Shown here: positions 1 to 9,335 of the stretch, piece after piece
How the letters are laid out: every line of letters begins with the position of its first letter
How positions within the stretch are numbered: the stretch's first letter is position 1
Assembly: GCA_023460795.1 (NCBI GenBank)
Contig: JAEWPC010000042.1
Coordinates: forward strand, 62,001-126,000
Reading direction: 5' to 3'
Length of the DNA: 64,000 bases
Origin: Bacillota bacterium
Lineage (GTDB): Bacteria; Bacillota; Bacilli; Paenibacillales; Paenibacillaceae
Translations under genes and position numbers: made by a program
The notes under the pieces: model-generated
What the model was told of the DNA's origin: nothing
Databases searched by the model: none
Seen by the model: the letters and a program-made list of their open reading frames with translations, nothing else

Positions 1-1
1 G

Positions 2-355
2 TTCATGTCATCGATTCCGAAGGAAGTTATCGAGGCGGCCAAAATCGAAGGCTGCTCGCAGCCTAAGATCTTCTGGCATATCATTATGCCGCTATCGAAG
101 ACGGTTATGGCCGTGCTATCGATCCTGACGTTCATGGCGGCATGGAACGATTTCTTCTGGCCGTTCCTCGTCACGAATACGATGGACATGCAGACGATTC
201 AGGTCGGCCTGAAAAACTTCCGATTCGCGAATACGACGTATTTCGCGCCGATGATGGCGGGCGCAACGATATCTGCGGTTCCAATGTTCATCTTGTTCTT
301 CGCCTTGCAAAGATACTTCCTTGAAGGGGTAACGGTTGGAGCGGTGAAAGGCTAA
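2..355 (+). CDS. Carbohydrate ABC transporter permease (MalG type), 5' end outside window
   Basis: This is the C-terminal part of an inner-membrane permease subunit of a sugar ABC importer; the frame is open from base 2 and the start lies upstream of the window. The EAA loop that docks on the ATPase is visible near the start (EAAKIEGCSQPKIFWHIIMP), followed by hydrophobic segments and the usual family ending (RYFLEGVTVGAVKG). Its stop codon overlaps the ATG of the next gene (TAATG), so the two are translationally coupled. The neighbours all process MurNAc or GlcNAc sugars, which suggests that the transporter imports cell-wall amino sugars or muropeptide saccharides in unphosphorylated form. 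The substrate is inferred from context only. Confidence 0.9.
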   Translation, partial: FMSSIPKEVIEAAKIEGCSQPKIFWHIIMPLSKTVMAVLSILTFMAAWNDFFWPFLVTNTMDMQTIQVGLKNFRFANTTYFAPMMAGATISAVPMFILFFALQRYFLEGVTVGAVKG

Positions 356-1563
356 TGGACAATCACTCAAAAGTCGATGAGGCATATTTGGTCGGACTTA
401 TGTCCGGTACGTCGGTAGACGGTATAGATGCGGCGGTAATCAAGCTTGCTCCTTCCAAGGACCAAGAGCATGGCGCCCAAGTTACTTTACTGGCTTTCGA
501 GAATACGCCTTTTCCGAAACAGGTTAGAGATCAGGTATTCGAGCTGTTCGATCTGGCTAACGCCACGATCGATAAGGTCGGCGCGATGAATATGTGGCTG
601 GGCGAGTTATACGCCCAAGCCACATATTCCGTTATAAGGAAGAGCGGACTTGAGCCGTCTCAGATCTACGCCATCGGTTCGCACGGCCAGACGATCTATC
701 ATGCGCCGGAAGAGAATCGGGTGGACGGCTATGACTTGCGTTGCACCGTTCAGATCGGCGAAGGCGCGGTCATTGCGAATCGAACCGGAATCCCTTGCGT
801 CTCGGACTTCCGGGTGGCTGACATGGCCATGGGCGGCCAAGGTGCGCCGTTAGTGCCGTTCACGGAACATTTATTGTTCGGCGATCCTCTTCAAACCCTC
901 TTGATGCAAAATATCGGAGGAATCGGCAATGTGACCGTGCTTCCGGCGAATGCCTCGCTGGATCAAGTGTTCGCCTTCGATACGGGGCCAGGGAACATGA
1001 TCATCGATGGGCTCGTGTCGCAGCTCTATGCGCCGATGACGATGGATGTCGGCGGCGAGATCGCCGCGAGCGGACAAGTGATCGACGAGCTACTGGAATG
1101 GATGCGGCAGGATGAATATTATGCGATGCCGTTGCCGAAGTCGACGGGAAGAGAAAGGTTCGGCCAAGCCTACGTTGCGCAGATCATCGATAAGATGGAA
1201 GCTAACGGCTGGAAGAGCGAAGATGTCGTCGCGACGGCAACGTACTTAACCGCATGGAGTATCGTGGACGGCTACGTACGGTATATAGCGCCCCGGCATC
1301 AAGCGCAGCGGCTGTTAGTGGGCGGCGGAGGAAGCTATAACGCCACGCTGATCCGCCATCTGCAAGGATTGTTCGCCCCGTATCAAGTAAGGGTGCTGAC
1401 GCAGGAAGATATCGGCGGCAACAGCGACGCGAAGGAAGCGATTGCGTTCGCCCTGCTGGCCTACTATACGATGAAGCGGTTACCGAACAATATTCCGCTC
1501 GTTACCGGGGCGTCTAAGCCCGTCGTTATGGGCAAGATTTCCTGGCCTTATCACGGTCGTTAA
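355..1563 (+). CDS. anmK: Anhydro-N-acetylmuramic acid kinase
   Basis: Cytoplasmic kinase that hydrolyses the 1,6-anhydro ring of anhydroMurNAc and phosphorylates O6, giving MurNAc-6-phosphate. The family's N-terminal ATP-binding motif GLMSGTSVDGID is at residues 14-25, with NIGGIGN near residue 186 and DTGPGN near residue 209. The length (402 aa) is normal for AnmK. The start overlaps the stop of the permease gene. It sits with NamZ, NagZ and a BadF-type sugar kinase, so the operon carries kinases for both anhydro and free amino sugars. A MurQ etherase, needed for the next step, is not in the window and may lie upstream. Confidence 0.93.
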   Translation: MDNHSKVDEAYLVGLMSGTSVDGIDAAVIKLAPSKDQEHGAQVTLLAFENTPFPKQVRDQVFELFDLANATIDKVGAMNMWLGELYAQATYSVIRKSGLEPSQIYAIGSHGQTIYHAPEENRVDGYDLRCTVQIGEGAVIANRTGIPCVSDFRVADMAMGGQGAPLVPFTEHLLFGDPLQTLLMQNIGGIGNVTVLPANASLDQVFAFDTGPGNMIIDGLVSQLYAPMTMDVGGEIAASGQVIDELLEWMRQDEYYAMPLPKSTGRERFGQAYVAQIIDKMEANGWKSEDVVATATYLTAWSIVDGYVRYIAPRHQAQRLLVGGGGSYNATLIRHLQGLFAPYQVRVLTQEDIGGNSDAKEAIAFALLAYYTMKRLPNNIPLVTGASKPVVMGKISWPYHGR

Positions 1564-1577
1564 CAGGAGGATCGACG

Positions 1578-2546
1578 ATGCATATCAGACCTTACACCGA
1601 CGAAGATCTATCCGCGGTCGTAGCGCTATGGAATCAAGAAGCAACGAAGTACGATTACAAACCGTTCAACGAACGGGAGTTTCAAGACACCTTCATCGAT
1701 CATGCTTATTTCGATGAGAAGTGCATATGGGTCGGCTGCAAGGATGAAGCGATTATTGGATTCGCGGCCGGCTGCAGCGGTCAGGATCTCCCGCTAGGAG
1801 AGGTAGCCGGTTATATTACCTGCGTGATCGTCGATGCCGATGCCGCGGCGCCAGAGCTATACGGTACATTCCTGACGCGCATGGAGAGCAGGTTCCAAGA
1901 GCTTGGGAAACGACAAGCTGAAGTGTTGTTCTTCAATCCCGTTAAGCTGAAATGGCTGATCCCGGACTCCCCGCAGCATGAGCACAATAATGCGCCCGGC
2001 ATCCGCAAGGAGCTGCCGCTGTACGACGCGTTAATCGCCCGAGGTTACGCGGACCGGGCGACGCAATGCGGCATGTACTTGCGGCTTGGAGGCTTCGCCG
2101 TTCCCGAGGATATTATCGGCAAGGAAACTTCGGCGCAAGGCAAGGGCTATGAGGTCCGTCTCTATGATCCTTCTCTGCATACGGGGCTTGAATCGACGCT
2201 TGCCGCGTTGCAGAATCCGCAGTGGGAGAAGGATGTCCCGGCCTACGTGAAGGATGGCGCGCCTCTCGTCGTAGCCGTGAACGGCCAAGAGGTCGTCGGC
2301 TTCGCCGGTCCGATTATCGTCGAGCCTAGCGGACGAGCTTTCTTCTGCGGGATCGGCGTACATCCGGAGCATGAAGGTCATGGGCTAGGCAGCGTATTGT
2401 TCTTCCGCATGGTCGAAGCGTTCCAGAATGCGGGCTGCCAATATATCTCCTTATTCACCGGGAGCAATAATCCGGCGATTCGCATCTATCAGAAAGCTGG
2501 CTTCACCATTGTCAGAGCATTCTCGATTCTACGGAGGGAACTATAA
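1578..2546 (+). CDS. Two-domain GNAT N-acetyltransferase
   Basis: A 322-residue protein with a GNAT-like N-terminal half and a clearer GNAT domain in the last 120 residues. The acetyl-CoA pyrophosphate-binding loop appears as GVHPEHEGHGLG, followed by the family's NPAIRIYQKAGF segment. The start is preceded by AGGAGG. It lies 14 bases after anmK inside the recycling operon, so an amino sugar or wall-derived amine is a reasonable guess for the acceptor, but nothing in the sequence fixes it. Confidence 0.8.
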   Translation: MHIRPYTDEDLSAVVALWNQEATKYDYKPFNEREFQDTFIDHAYFDEKCIWVGCKDEAIIGFAAGCSGQDLPLGEVAGYITCVIVDADAAAPELYGTFLTRMESRFQELGKRQAEVLFFNPVKLKWLIPDSPQHEHNNAPGIRKELPLYDALIARGYADRATQCGMYLRLGGFAVPEDIIGKETSAQGKGYEVRLYDPSLHTGLESTLAALQNPQWEKDVPAYVKDGAPLVVAVNGQEVVGFAGPIIVEPSGRAFFCGIGVHPEHEGHGLGSVLFFRMVEAFQNAGCQYISLFTGSNNPAIRIYQKAGFTIVRAFSILRREL

Positions 2547-2547
2547 A

Positions 2548-3252
2548 ATGAGCGACAAATTAACCGTACTGGCCATTGGGGCGCATGTTGGCGATGTGGA
2601 GTTGGCTTCCGGCGGCGTACTGGCTAGCCATAGCTTGAAGGGCGACAAGATCGTAACGCTGGCGTTGACGGCGGGCGAGAGGGGCGTGCCGGCGGGACAG
2701 GATATGACGGAGTACCGCAAGCAGAAGGTGAAGGAAGCGGAAGTGTTCGCGCAGATGCTTGGCGGCGAAGCGGTCGTGCTCGATTATTGCGACGGAGAGC
2801 TGCCCGATAGCGAGCAGGTTCGATGGGAAGTGTGCGACGTCATCCGCCGCGTGAAGCCGAACATCATCATTACCCACTGGAAGAACAGCATGCACAAGGA
2901 TCACGCGCTGACGCATCATATCGTGAACGATGCGCGGTACTATGCTGCCCTGCCAACGTTCGAACGCGAGCTTCCTGCTCACTTCGCGGCAAGACTGTAC
3001 TATTCCGAGAACTGGGAAGATGCCGTCGACTTCGTGCCGTACGTATATGTCGATTTCGACCAAGCGGCTTTCGATCTGTGGATCGATGCGCTCAGCAAGC
3101 ACTGGTTCGTGACGAACAGCAAGTCCTATCGTTATCTGGATTACTACAAAGCTTTAGCCGTCGTTCGCGGCTGTGAAGCGCGCAAAGCCTATGCAGAGGC
3201 GTTCATGGTGCAGGCTGAGTCGATGAAGGTCAGACAATCCAGTCTCTGGTAA
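2548..3252 (+). CDS. PIG-L family (LmbE-like) deacetylase
   Basis: Probable zinc-dependent N-deacetylase of about 234 residues. The start ATG at 2548 is preceded by GGAGGGAA, and an in-frame upstream extension would run into the GNAT gene. The family's AHPDDE motif appears as AHVGDVE, so the first Asp is replaced by Gly, while the HxxDxE zinc and catalytic pattern is kept; the second metal-binding motif MHKDH lies near residue 116. PIG-L enzymes deacetylate GlcNAc-type substrates. In this operon a GlcNAc or muropeptide-derived substrate is likely but not shown. Confidence 0.85.
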   Translation: MSDKLTVLAIGAHVGDVELASGGVLASHSLKGDKIVTLALTAGERGVPAGQDMTEYRKQKVKEAEVFAQMLGGEAVVLDYCDGELPDSEQVRWEVCDVIRRVKPNIIITHWKNSMHKDHALTHHIVNDARYYAALPTFERELPAHFAARLYYSENWEDAVDFVPYVYVDFDQAAFDLWIDALSKHWFVTNSKSYRYLDYYKALAVVRGCEARKAYAEAFMVQAESMKVRQSSLW

Positions 3253-3277
3253 GCATGGAACGGAGGGGAAGCTTCAC

Positions 3278-4420
3278 ATGGTGCTGAACGGGATCGACTC
3301 GATTACGAAGTATCGCCATCTATTCGAAGGCAAGCGCGTCGGACTCATTACGGCGCCGACGGGATTGTCCAGGGATTTCGAATCTACGATTAATCTATTG
3401 CATGAGAACTTCAATCTTACCGCGATGTTCTCGCCCGAGCACGGCGTTCGCGGAGATCTGGATGCCGGGGCGTTAGTGGATACGTACACGGATCCGATGA
3501 CGAACGTTCCGGTCTATAGCTTATACCGCAAGGACTCCAAGCGGCTGACGAAGGAAATGCTGGATGAGGTCGACGTCGTCGTCTACGATATTCAGGATGT
3601 AGGCGTACGTTACTACACCTTCATCTACACGATGCTATATGCGCTGGAGGATTGCGCGAACGCAGGCGTTGAATTCGTCGTTCTCGATCGCGTCAACCCG
3701 CTGAACGGGGTGGACGTCGAAGGGAATATTCTGAAGCCGGGGTTCAAATCGTTCGTCGGCAACTACGAGCTGGCCGTCCGTTACGGACTAACGGCAGGCG
3801 AAGTGGCAACGATGGCCAATGAGCAGATGAACTGGAACGCAACGCTCCATGTCGTTCGGCTGGAAGGCTGGGAACGGCGCATGTCCTTCCCGGACACAGG
3901 GCTAACCTGGGTGCATCCTTCGCTTGGCATGCCGAGATACGAGACGGCATTATTATATGCGGGTACCTGCTTATTCGAGGGAACCAACTGCTCCGAGGGA
4001 CGCGGCACGACGTTCCCGTTCGAGATGATCGGCGCTCCGTACATCCAGGCGCAGCAATTGTCCGACGTGATGAACGCGCTAGCCATCCCGGGAGCGCGGT
4101 TCCGTCCGGTGCACTTCAAACCTACATCGTCCAAGCATAACGGGGAGCTGTGCGGCGGGGTACAAATTTATATTACGGACCTTCAGAAGCTGAAACCGCT
4201 CGAGGTAGGCGTATCGCTATTATTCAAGATTAGAGATCTGTACGAGCAATTCTCCTTCCTTCCTCCGGTTAAGGAAGGGTCGCGTCCCTTCATCGATCTG
4301 CTGGGCGGAGACAGCATGTACCGGACGGAAGGCGTTCAAGCCAAGCAGTTGCTCGAGCAGTTCGCGGAGGAAAGCAAGCAATTCGCGGTAATGAAGCAGC
4401 AATATCATCTATACCGCTAG
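3278..4420 (+). CDS. namZ: NamZ-like exo-beta-N-acetylmuramidase (DUF1343, GH171)
   Basis: Member of the DUF1343 family, whose Bacillus subtilis member NamZ (YbbC) removes terminal MurNAc from the non-reducing end of peptidoglycan fragments. Recognisable family blocks are FSPEHGVRGDLDAG, the YDIQDVGVRYYTFIYTM stretch, DRVNPLNG and EGTNCSEGRGT. The protein begins directly with the mature fold (about 380 residues) and shows no signal peptide, unlike the secreted B. subtilis protein. A cytoplasmic role on imported oligosaccharides is therefore likely. The RBS GAGGGG precedes the ATG. It lies immediately upstream of nagZ. Confidence 0.88.
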   Translation: MVLNGIDSITKYRHLFEGKRVGLITAPTGLSRDFESTINLLHENFNLTAMFSPEHGVRGDLDAGALVDTYTDPMTNVPVYSLYRKDSKRLTKEMLDEVDVVVYDIQDVGVRYYTFIYTMLYALEDCANAGVEFVVLDRVNPLNGVDVEGNILKPGFKSFVGNYELAVRYGLTAGEVATMANEQMNWNATLHVVRLEGWERRMSFPDTGLTWVHPSLGMPRYETALLYAGTCLFEGTNCSEGRGTTFPFEMIGAPYIQAQQLSDVMNALAIPGARFRPVHFKPTSSKHNGELCGGVQIYITDLQKLKPLEVGVSLLFKIRDLYEQFSFLPPVKEGSRPFIDLLGGDSMYRTEGVQAKQLLEQFAEESKQFAVMKQQYHLYR

Positions 4421-4437
4421 GGAATGGTGAGATCATA

Positions 4438-6000
4438 ATGAAGACAATCGAGCAAATGAGCTTGCGAGACAAGATCGGTCAAATGTTCGTTACAGGGTTC
4501 CCGACGAGGGAACTGACGGCGGATATGAAGGAAGTCATCGAGCATTATAAAGTGGGCAATATGATCTTGTTCTCGCACAATATCCATAATAAATATCAAT
4601 TGGGCAGTCTGGTTACGGAGCTGCAGCAATGGTTCACGACGCATACGGGCGTCCCGGGCTTCATTACGATCGACCAAGAGGGCGGCCGAGTTACCCGTAT
4701 GCCTAAGGATGCGACCAATGTGGCCGGAGCGATGGCGATTGCTTCCTCGGGACGTCCCGAGAATGCCTACACGGCAGGTCGGATGACGGCCAGGGAGCTG
4801 CGGGCATTAGGCATCAACTTCAATCTCGCGCCGGTCATGGACGTCAATAATAACGCGCTCAATCCCGTCATTAACGTTCGCTCGTACGGGGATAACGCCC
4901 AGAAGGTCATTGAGTACGGAATCCCGATGATGAAGGGGCTGCTCGATGGCGGAGTTATGGCTACGCTGAAGCATTTTCCGGGACACGGCGATACGAATAC
5001 CGATTCGCATATCGGCTTGCCGGTGATCGAGAAGACGCTGGAGGAATTAGAACAGCTGGAGCTGCTGCCATTCAAGGCTGCGATCGAGCAAGGCGCCCAA
5101 GCGATCATGAGCGCTCATATTCTGTTCCCGCAGATCGAGAAGACCGGCGTCCCGGGAACGATGTCCCATACGATTATCACGAAGTTGTTGAAAGAGAAGC
5201 TAGGCTATCAAGGGCTTGTCGTCTCCGACTGCATGGAGATGGCGGCGATTAAGCAATATTACGGCACCGCGCAAGGGGCGCTGGCCGCGGTTAAAGCAGG
5301 CGTTGATCTGGTATTCATCAGCCATACGCCTAGCGTGGTGAAAGAAGCGATTCATCTCATCGAAGAAGCTGTCGCTTCCGGCGATCTGGACGTAGCGATC
5401 ATCGATGCGGCCGTAACGAAGATTCTCGCCTACAAAGCCCAATATGCGGTTATCGAAGAGTTGGATTACGAGATCGTCGGCTGCGATGTCCATCGCCGCG
5501 CGAATGAACTCATGCGTACGGAGACGATCTGCCGTATCCAAGGCGAGATCGAGCCTATTCGTATGGGTGATCAGCAGGTGTTATTCATGGGCTCCTATTC
5601 CTATCGTTCCGATCTTGCGTCCAGCAGCGTCAATCAAGAGTTCAGCTTCCCGCAATATATGGGCGAGCGGTTCCAAGCGGCATACGAGGTCGTCGACATC
5701 GATCCGAACGAAGAGCAGCAGAACGCCGCGTTGCAGAAGGCTCAAGGCTACAAGCATATCGTGCTCGGCTTGTTCAATGCGCGCGAGAACAATGGCCAGC
5801 TTGCCCTAGCGCGGAAGCTGCTGGCGGCGGGTATCCGAGTAACCGCGATTACGTTGGGCCGGCCTTACGATCTAGCTTTGATCGAAGGCGACTTCTGCGG
5901 ACTGTCGGCATTCGAATATTCGGCGGATGCGTTCCAATCGCTCATTCCGATCCTGAAGGGCGAGATGGAGCCGACGGCCAACATCACGATTCAGCTCTAG
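4438..6000 (+). CDS. nagZ: Beta-N-acetylhexosaminidase NagZ (GH3)
   Basis: Glycoside hydrolase family 3 enzyme that removes beta-linked GlcNAc from muropeptides or chitooligosaccharides. The NagZ signature with the catalytic His-Asp dyad, KHFPGHGDTNTDSH, starts at residue 178, and the nucleophile Asp is in VVSDCMEM (about residue 264). An additional C-terminal domain of about 170 residues, as in two-domain Gram-positive NagZ, brings the length to 520. There is no signal peptide, so it is probably cytoplasmic. It acts together with NamZ upstream and the sugar kinase 12 bases downstream. Confidence 0.92.
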   Translation: MKTIEQMSLRDKIGQMFVTGFPTRELTADMKEVIEHYKVGNMILFSHNIHNKYQLGSLVTELQQWFTTHTGVPGFITIDQEGGRVTRMPKDATNVAGAMAIASSGRPENAYTAGRMTARELRALGINFNLAPVMDVNNNALNPVINVRSYGDNAQKVIEYGIPMMKGLLDGGVMATLKHFPGHGDTNTDSHIGLPVIEKTLEELEQLELLPFKAAIEQGAQAIMSAHILFPQIEKTGVPGTMSHTIITKLLKEKLGYQGLVVSDCMEMAAIKQYYGTAQGALAAVKAGVDLVFISHTPSVVKEAIHLIEEAVASGDLDVAIIDAAVTKILAYKAQYAVIEELDYEIVGCDVHRRANELMRTETICRIQGEIEPIRMGDQQVLFMGSYSYRSDLASSSVNQEFSFPQYMGERFQAAYEVVDIDPNEEQQNAALQKAQGYKHIVLGLFNARENNGQLALARKLLAAGIRVTAITLGRPYDLALIEGDFCGLSAFEYSADAFQSLIPILKGEMEPTANITIQL

Positions 6001-6012
6001 GGGGACTTGAGC

Positions 6013-6930
6013 ATGGCATATGTCATCGGAATAGACGGAGGCGGCACGAAGACGGCCGTCGCCATAGCCCGTGATGAGGAAGATGCTCTAACTACCTTCA
6101 CCGTAGGACCGATCAATTACAACGGCGGCGATGCCGAAGCCATTGCCGCCTCCTTCGGGGAATTGTTCGACCGCGTGAAGCTCGTCTGCGACCCTGCGAA
6201 GGACGTTGCTCATATCTGTATCGGGGCGGCGGGGGTAAGCAATCCTTTGGTCGTCGGGATGTTGGAGAAGCACGTGAGGGATAATGGGTACGCAGGGCCA
6301 TTAACGATTACTGGCGATCAAGAGACGGCATTGTACGGAGCGCAGAACGCGATGCAAGGCATCATTCTCATCGCCGGTACGGGATCGATCTGCTTCGGGG
6401 TTAACGGGAAGGGCGAGCAGCATCGCGCGGGCGGCTTCGGTCATCTTATAGACGACGAGGGAAGCGGCTATCAGATCGGGCGCGACCTCTTATCCATCCT
6501 GGTTCAAGCGGCAGACGGAAGAATAACGGATACGATCGTTCCGGGTCTCGTCTATGAGCAGCTCGGACTTCGCGCCGTGAGCGAGATCGTGGGCTTCGTC
6601 TATGATAAGAATACGACGAAAAAAGAGATCGCTAAGCTCGCCCCGATCATGACGACGGCATGCGAGAGAGGGGATGCGGCAGCGCTAGAGCTGGCAGAGA
6701 AGAGCGCGGCCGGCCTGTTCAAGCTCGTCGTGCCCGTCATCGAGCGGCTGAAGCTGCAAGACAGTCCCATCGCGATTGCAGGCAGCGTGCTGCTTAAATC
6801 CCGGTTCGTCAGGGAAGCGTTGGAGCGAGAGCTTGCGCGAAGCTACCCGCTTACGAAGCTGATCTTGCCGATTAAGGATGCGTCCTACGGGGCCGTGTTG
6901 TTAGGTAGATCGAAGCTGAATAACGATTAA
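6013..6930 (+). CDS. BadF/BadG-type N-acetylglucosamine/MurNAc kinase (MurK-like)
   Basis: ASKHA-fold sugar kinase of about 305 residues. The phosphate-binding motifs IGIDGGGTKTAVAIA (N-terminus) and AGTGSICFGV are intact, followed by GGFGHLIDDEGSGYQIG, typical of GlcNAc kinases of the BadF/BadG/BcrA/BcrD family. Clostridial MurK in this family phosphorylates both MurNAc and GlcNAc. Because the operon uses an ABC transporter rather than a PTS, such a kinase is needed to trap the imported sugars. ATG 6013 is chosen over the upstream TTG 6007 because GGGGG lies 8 bases before it. This is the last gene of the operon, before a terminator. Confidence 0.87.
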   Translation: MAYVIGIDGGGTKTAVAIARDEEDALTTFTVGPINYNGGDAEAIAASFGELFDRVKLVCDPAKDVAHICIGAAGVSNPLVVGMLEKHVRDNGYAGPLTITGDQETALYGAQNAMQGIILIAGTGSICFGVNGKGEQHRAGGFGHLIDDEGSGYQIGRDLLSILVQAADGRITDTIVPGLVYEQLGLRAVSEIVGFVYDKNTTKKEIAKLAPIMTTACERGDAAALELAEKSAAGLFKLVVPVIERLKLQDSPIAIAGSVLLKSRFVREALERELARSYPLTKLILPIKDASYGAVLLGRSKLNND

Positions 6931-6942
6931 CGGGATGAAAAT

Positions 6943-6990
6943 AAGGGTGTGTCATAAGTCCAAGGTAGATGGACTTGCGACACACCCTTT
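6943..6990. terminator. Bidirectional rho-independent terminator
   Basis: Long inverted repeat AAGGGTGTGTC...GACACACCCTTT, extended by AGTCCA/TGGACT in the inner stem, between the convergent kinase gene and the minus-strand GNAT gene. Confidence 0.88.
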
Positions 6991-6996
6991 ATCGTT

Positions 6997-8196
6997 CTAA
7001 AATTTGTCCGCGAAGTGGAACTCGGCGTGTTGCTTCGGGAATAAGGCTTGCAGGAGGCGTTCGTGATCCTTAGTCGCGTCCGTCGGCTGATAGCCGAACA
7101 TGATCGCCGTCATGAGGTCCCGTTCGTCAACTTCGATCGGAACATAGGGTTGCGATTGGCTAACGTCGGAAACGGCAAGACGCTCATCCTCGTAATCCAG
7201 ATAGATTCGATCCTCTCCGCATTGGAGCGCGACGTGGAAGGGCTGATTCGCGATCGAAGCATTACCGTGCAGACGTTTCTCCAACTCAGGCCGAAGCTTC
7301 CGGAACGTGGAGCGCAGGTTAATCATTTTCCACATCGCCATATGGATTGGCATCGATTGCGCTTGATGCCGCTGGTAATAAGAATAAAGCTTATGATCCT
7401 CCGGCAGCATCGCTAAGATATGCTTGGCATTCGGGCGAAGCCCGCATAGGGCATGGAATAAGCGTTCGACGCCGTTCTCCGCCTCGTTCAGGTACACGAT
7501 CTCGCTGATGAATACCTGCTCGCCGTCTTTCCTCTCAATCATCCCATACGCTACGACTTTATCGTTCCGAAGCAGCAGCAGGCAGTCTAATTTGTTCCAT
7601 TCCGGCCAGTGCATCAGATCGTTCCAGTAGGCTTCGCTACGGACTACGGTGTAAGTGCGATTGTCATTGTATCGGTCATAGATAGAGCGGAGATCGTTCA
7701 GATAGCGAGGCTCGAAAGGAACAATAGCGTAATCGCTAGGTTGCTCGACGGTTGCAGGCTTCTCGATGGAATACGCGGTTTCGGGAATCAATCTCCAGCC
7801 GGCTTTCTCATAGAAAGCATGCTTGCTGGCCAACAGCACGCTGATATCGTAATCGGTTTCTCTCATATACTCGGTTTGCGCATCGAGAATCTTATGCGCC
7901 AGGCCCATTCCTCGATATCGCGGACTCGTCCCGACGCTGCCCATGCAACCGGTCTTCAGAACCGATTGACCGACTCGAATCGATAGAGGGAAAATTTGAA
8001 CGTTGGCGGCAATCTCGCCGTCGACCGTCGCGAACCACGTCGTAGCCGGGTCATAAGCTTGATCGTGATCCAATCGGTCTTGGAAGAAAGCTTTGCCGAC
8101 GGTGAAGCATTCGTCCAGAACATCGTAAATCCGTTCGAGTTGTTCTCTAGTCGGGCGATTCGTTACGTTGATGCTCGTGTCTGACACGGTTGTCAT
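6997..8196 (-). CDS. Eis-like GNAT acetyltransferase
   Basis: About 399 residues with the Eis-family layout: an N-terminal GNAT domain with acetyl-CoA loop SPRYRGMGLAHKIL, a second degenerate GNAT domain, and a C-terminal SCP2-like domain from about residue 290. Eis enzymes acetylate amines of aminoglycosides or proteins in some bacteria; the substrate here is unknown. The start at 8196 is chosen because GGAGGAATGGTAAG precedes that ATG on the minus strand; the open frame extends further upstream without support. It is monocistronic, facing away from the CBO0543 gene. Confidence 0.85.
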   Translation of the reverse strand: MTTVSDTSINVTNRPTREQLERIYDVLDECFTVGKAFFQDRLDHDQAYDPATTWFATVDGEIAANVQIFPLSIRVGQSVLKTGCMGSVGTSPRYRGMGLAHKILDAQTEYMRETDYDISVLLASKHAFYEKAGWRLIPETAYSIEKPATVEQPSDYAIVPFEPRYLNDLRSIYDRYNDNRTYTVVRSEAYWNDLMHWPEWNKLDCLLLLRNDKVVAYGMIERKDGEQVFISEIVYLNEAENGVERLFHALCGLRPNAKHILAMLPEDHKLYSYYQRHQAQSMPIHMAMWKMINLRSTFRKLRPELEKRLHGNASIANQPFHVALQCGEDRIYLDYEDERLAVSDVSQSQPYVPIEVDERDLMTAIMFGYQPTDATKDHERLLQALFPKQHAEFHFADKF

Positions 8197-8375
8197 CTTA
8201 CCATTCCTCCTGCTGCTGCGATGCCTAACTATGCAATAATTATACCCTATTATAGGTCTGCTTGGGCGGGTAATTCCCCGTAAAGTCGGCTTCAAGGGCT
8301 TTAGGATCAGGTATGAACCCTATCCATAGATGGCTAGAATGATATTGGTTATTGATCAACGCAAAGGACAACCTT

Positions 8376-9242
8376 ATGAGCCTATTCTGGTCACATACCA
8401 TCTGGTATTTATTGTTAGGTTTAGCAACCGTGACTCAGGTTGTATATGCTTTGTATCATTCGGAGAATCGTTGTAGAACGTTTGCTTTCTATTTGACGCT
8501 GGTGGGGATTCCGCTCTGTTTCGAAACGTTTATTCTGATTTTTCTCGACGCTTATGCCTATTACCCCAAGATCATACGAAATCCCGAACTCGATCCGTTT
8601 AACGATGAGTTAGCGGGGAATCTGTTCTCGCAATTCGGAGTGGCATCAAGCGCGCTGCTATTAGCCGTTCGTCGCAAACCGTTGTATTGGAATATCATTG
8701 TCGCCGTCATTTACTCGATGGTAGAAGTACTCTTCGAGTACTTAGGGATCTATCACCACCATTGGTGGCGAACATGGATGACTTTCGTTGCGTTGATCCT
8801 CTTTTTCGCCATCGCGAAATGGATGTATGCTCATTTGGTTCGAGGCGTCCGTTCCCTATACTTAGCGGGCTACATCCTATTGGGATTGTTCCCGCTCTGT
8901 ACGATCCTGTTCATTTGGGGTGTGCTCGATTTGTTCGGGTATATGCGATTTACGACAACCTTGTTCCCGGACCGACCTAGAATAAGCCGTTATGGTCTAT
9001 ACCTGATCTTTGCTAACGTGAGTTATGTCCTTGTCATATGGGGATATTTTCGAAAAAAACGGGTTTGGAGAATCGTAACTATAGGCGCGGTGGCCGCTTT
9101 GATTTACCTGGGCTACAGAAGTCATCTCATGGTCTTCAGGGAAGGATATTCGGTGCCGATCGGAATCTTATTAATGGCTTGGATATCCTTCTCCGTATGG
9201 GCTTTAGGCAAATTATATGGAGAACGACATACGAATCGATAG
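8376..9242 (+). CDS. CBO0543-family polytopic membrane protein
   Basis: About 288 residues, with roughly eight hydrophobic segments across the whole length. The motif YHHHWWRTW lies in the middle of the chain between two helices and is shared with the paralogue at 50770-51594 (YAHHWWRVP), the hallmark of the CBO0543 family of Firmicutes. The function is unknown. ATG 8376 has AAAGGA upstream; the frame is open a little further but only with a TTG. It is a single gene closed by its own terminator. Confidence 0.78.
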   Translation: MSLFWSHTIWYLLLGLATVTQVVYALYHSENRCRTFAFYLTLVGIPLCFETFILIFLDAYAYYPKIIRNPELDPFNDELAGNLFSQFGVASSALLLAVRRKPLYWNIIVAVIYSMVEVLFEYLGIYHHHWWRTWMTFVALILFFAIAKWMYAHLVRGVRSLYLAGYILLGLFPLCTILFIWGVLDLFGYMRFTTTLFPDRPRISRYGLYLIFANVSYVLVIWGYFRKKRVWRIVTIGAVAALIYLGYRSHLMVFREGYSVPIGILLMAWISFSVWALGKLYGERHTNR

Positions 9243-9243
9243 C

Positions 9244-9268
9244 AAAGACCCCTCGCGATGGGGTCTTT
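9244..9268 (+). terminator. Rho-independent terminator
   Basis: Stem AAAGACCCC / GGGGTCTTT with a short loop, directly after the stop codon of the CBO0543 gene. Confidence 0.88.
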
Positions 9269-9287
9269 GTGCTTGCGTCGCGCCTTA

Positions 9288-9301
9288 ATAATAGCTATTA
9301 T
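9288..9301. promoter_or_regulatory. Perfect palindrome upstream of Rrf2 gene, candidate operator
   Basis: ATAATAGCTATTAT is a perfect 14-base palindrome about 35 bases before the Rrf2-family start codon. Rrf2 regulators commonly repress their own promoter, so autoregulation is inferred. The site is AT-rich and could also occur by chance. Confidence 0.45.
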
Positions 9302-9335
9302 AGATATATAAAGTCTTTAATTGGAGTGATGACCC

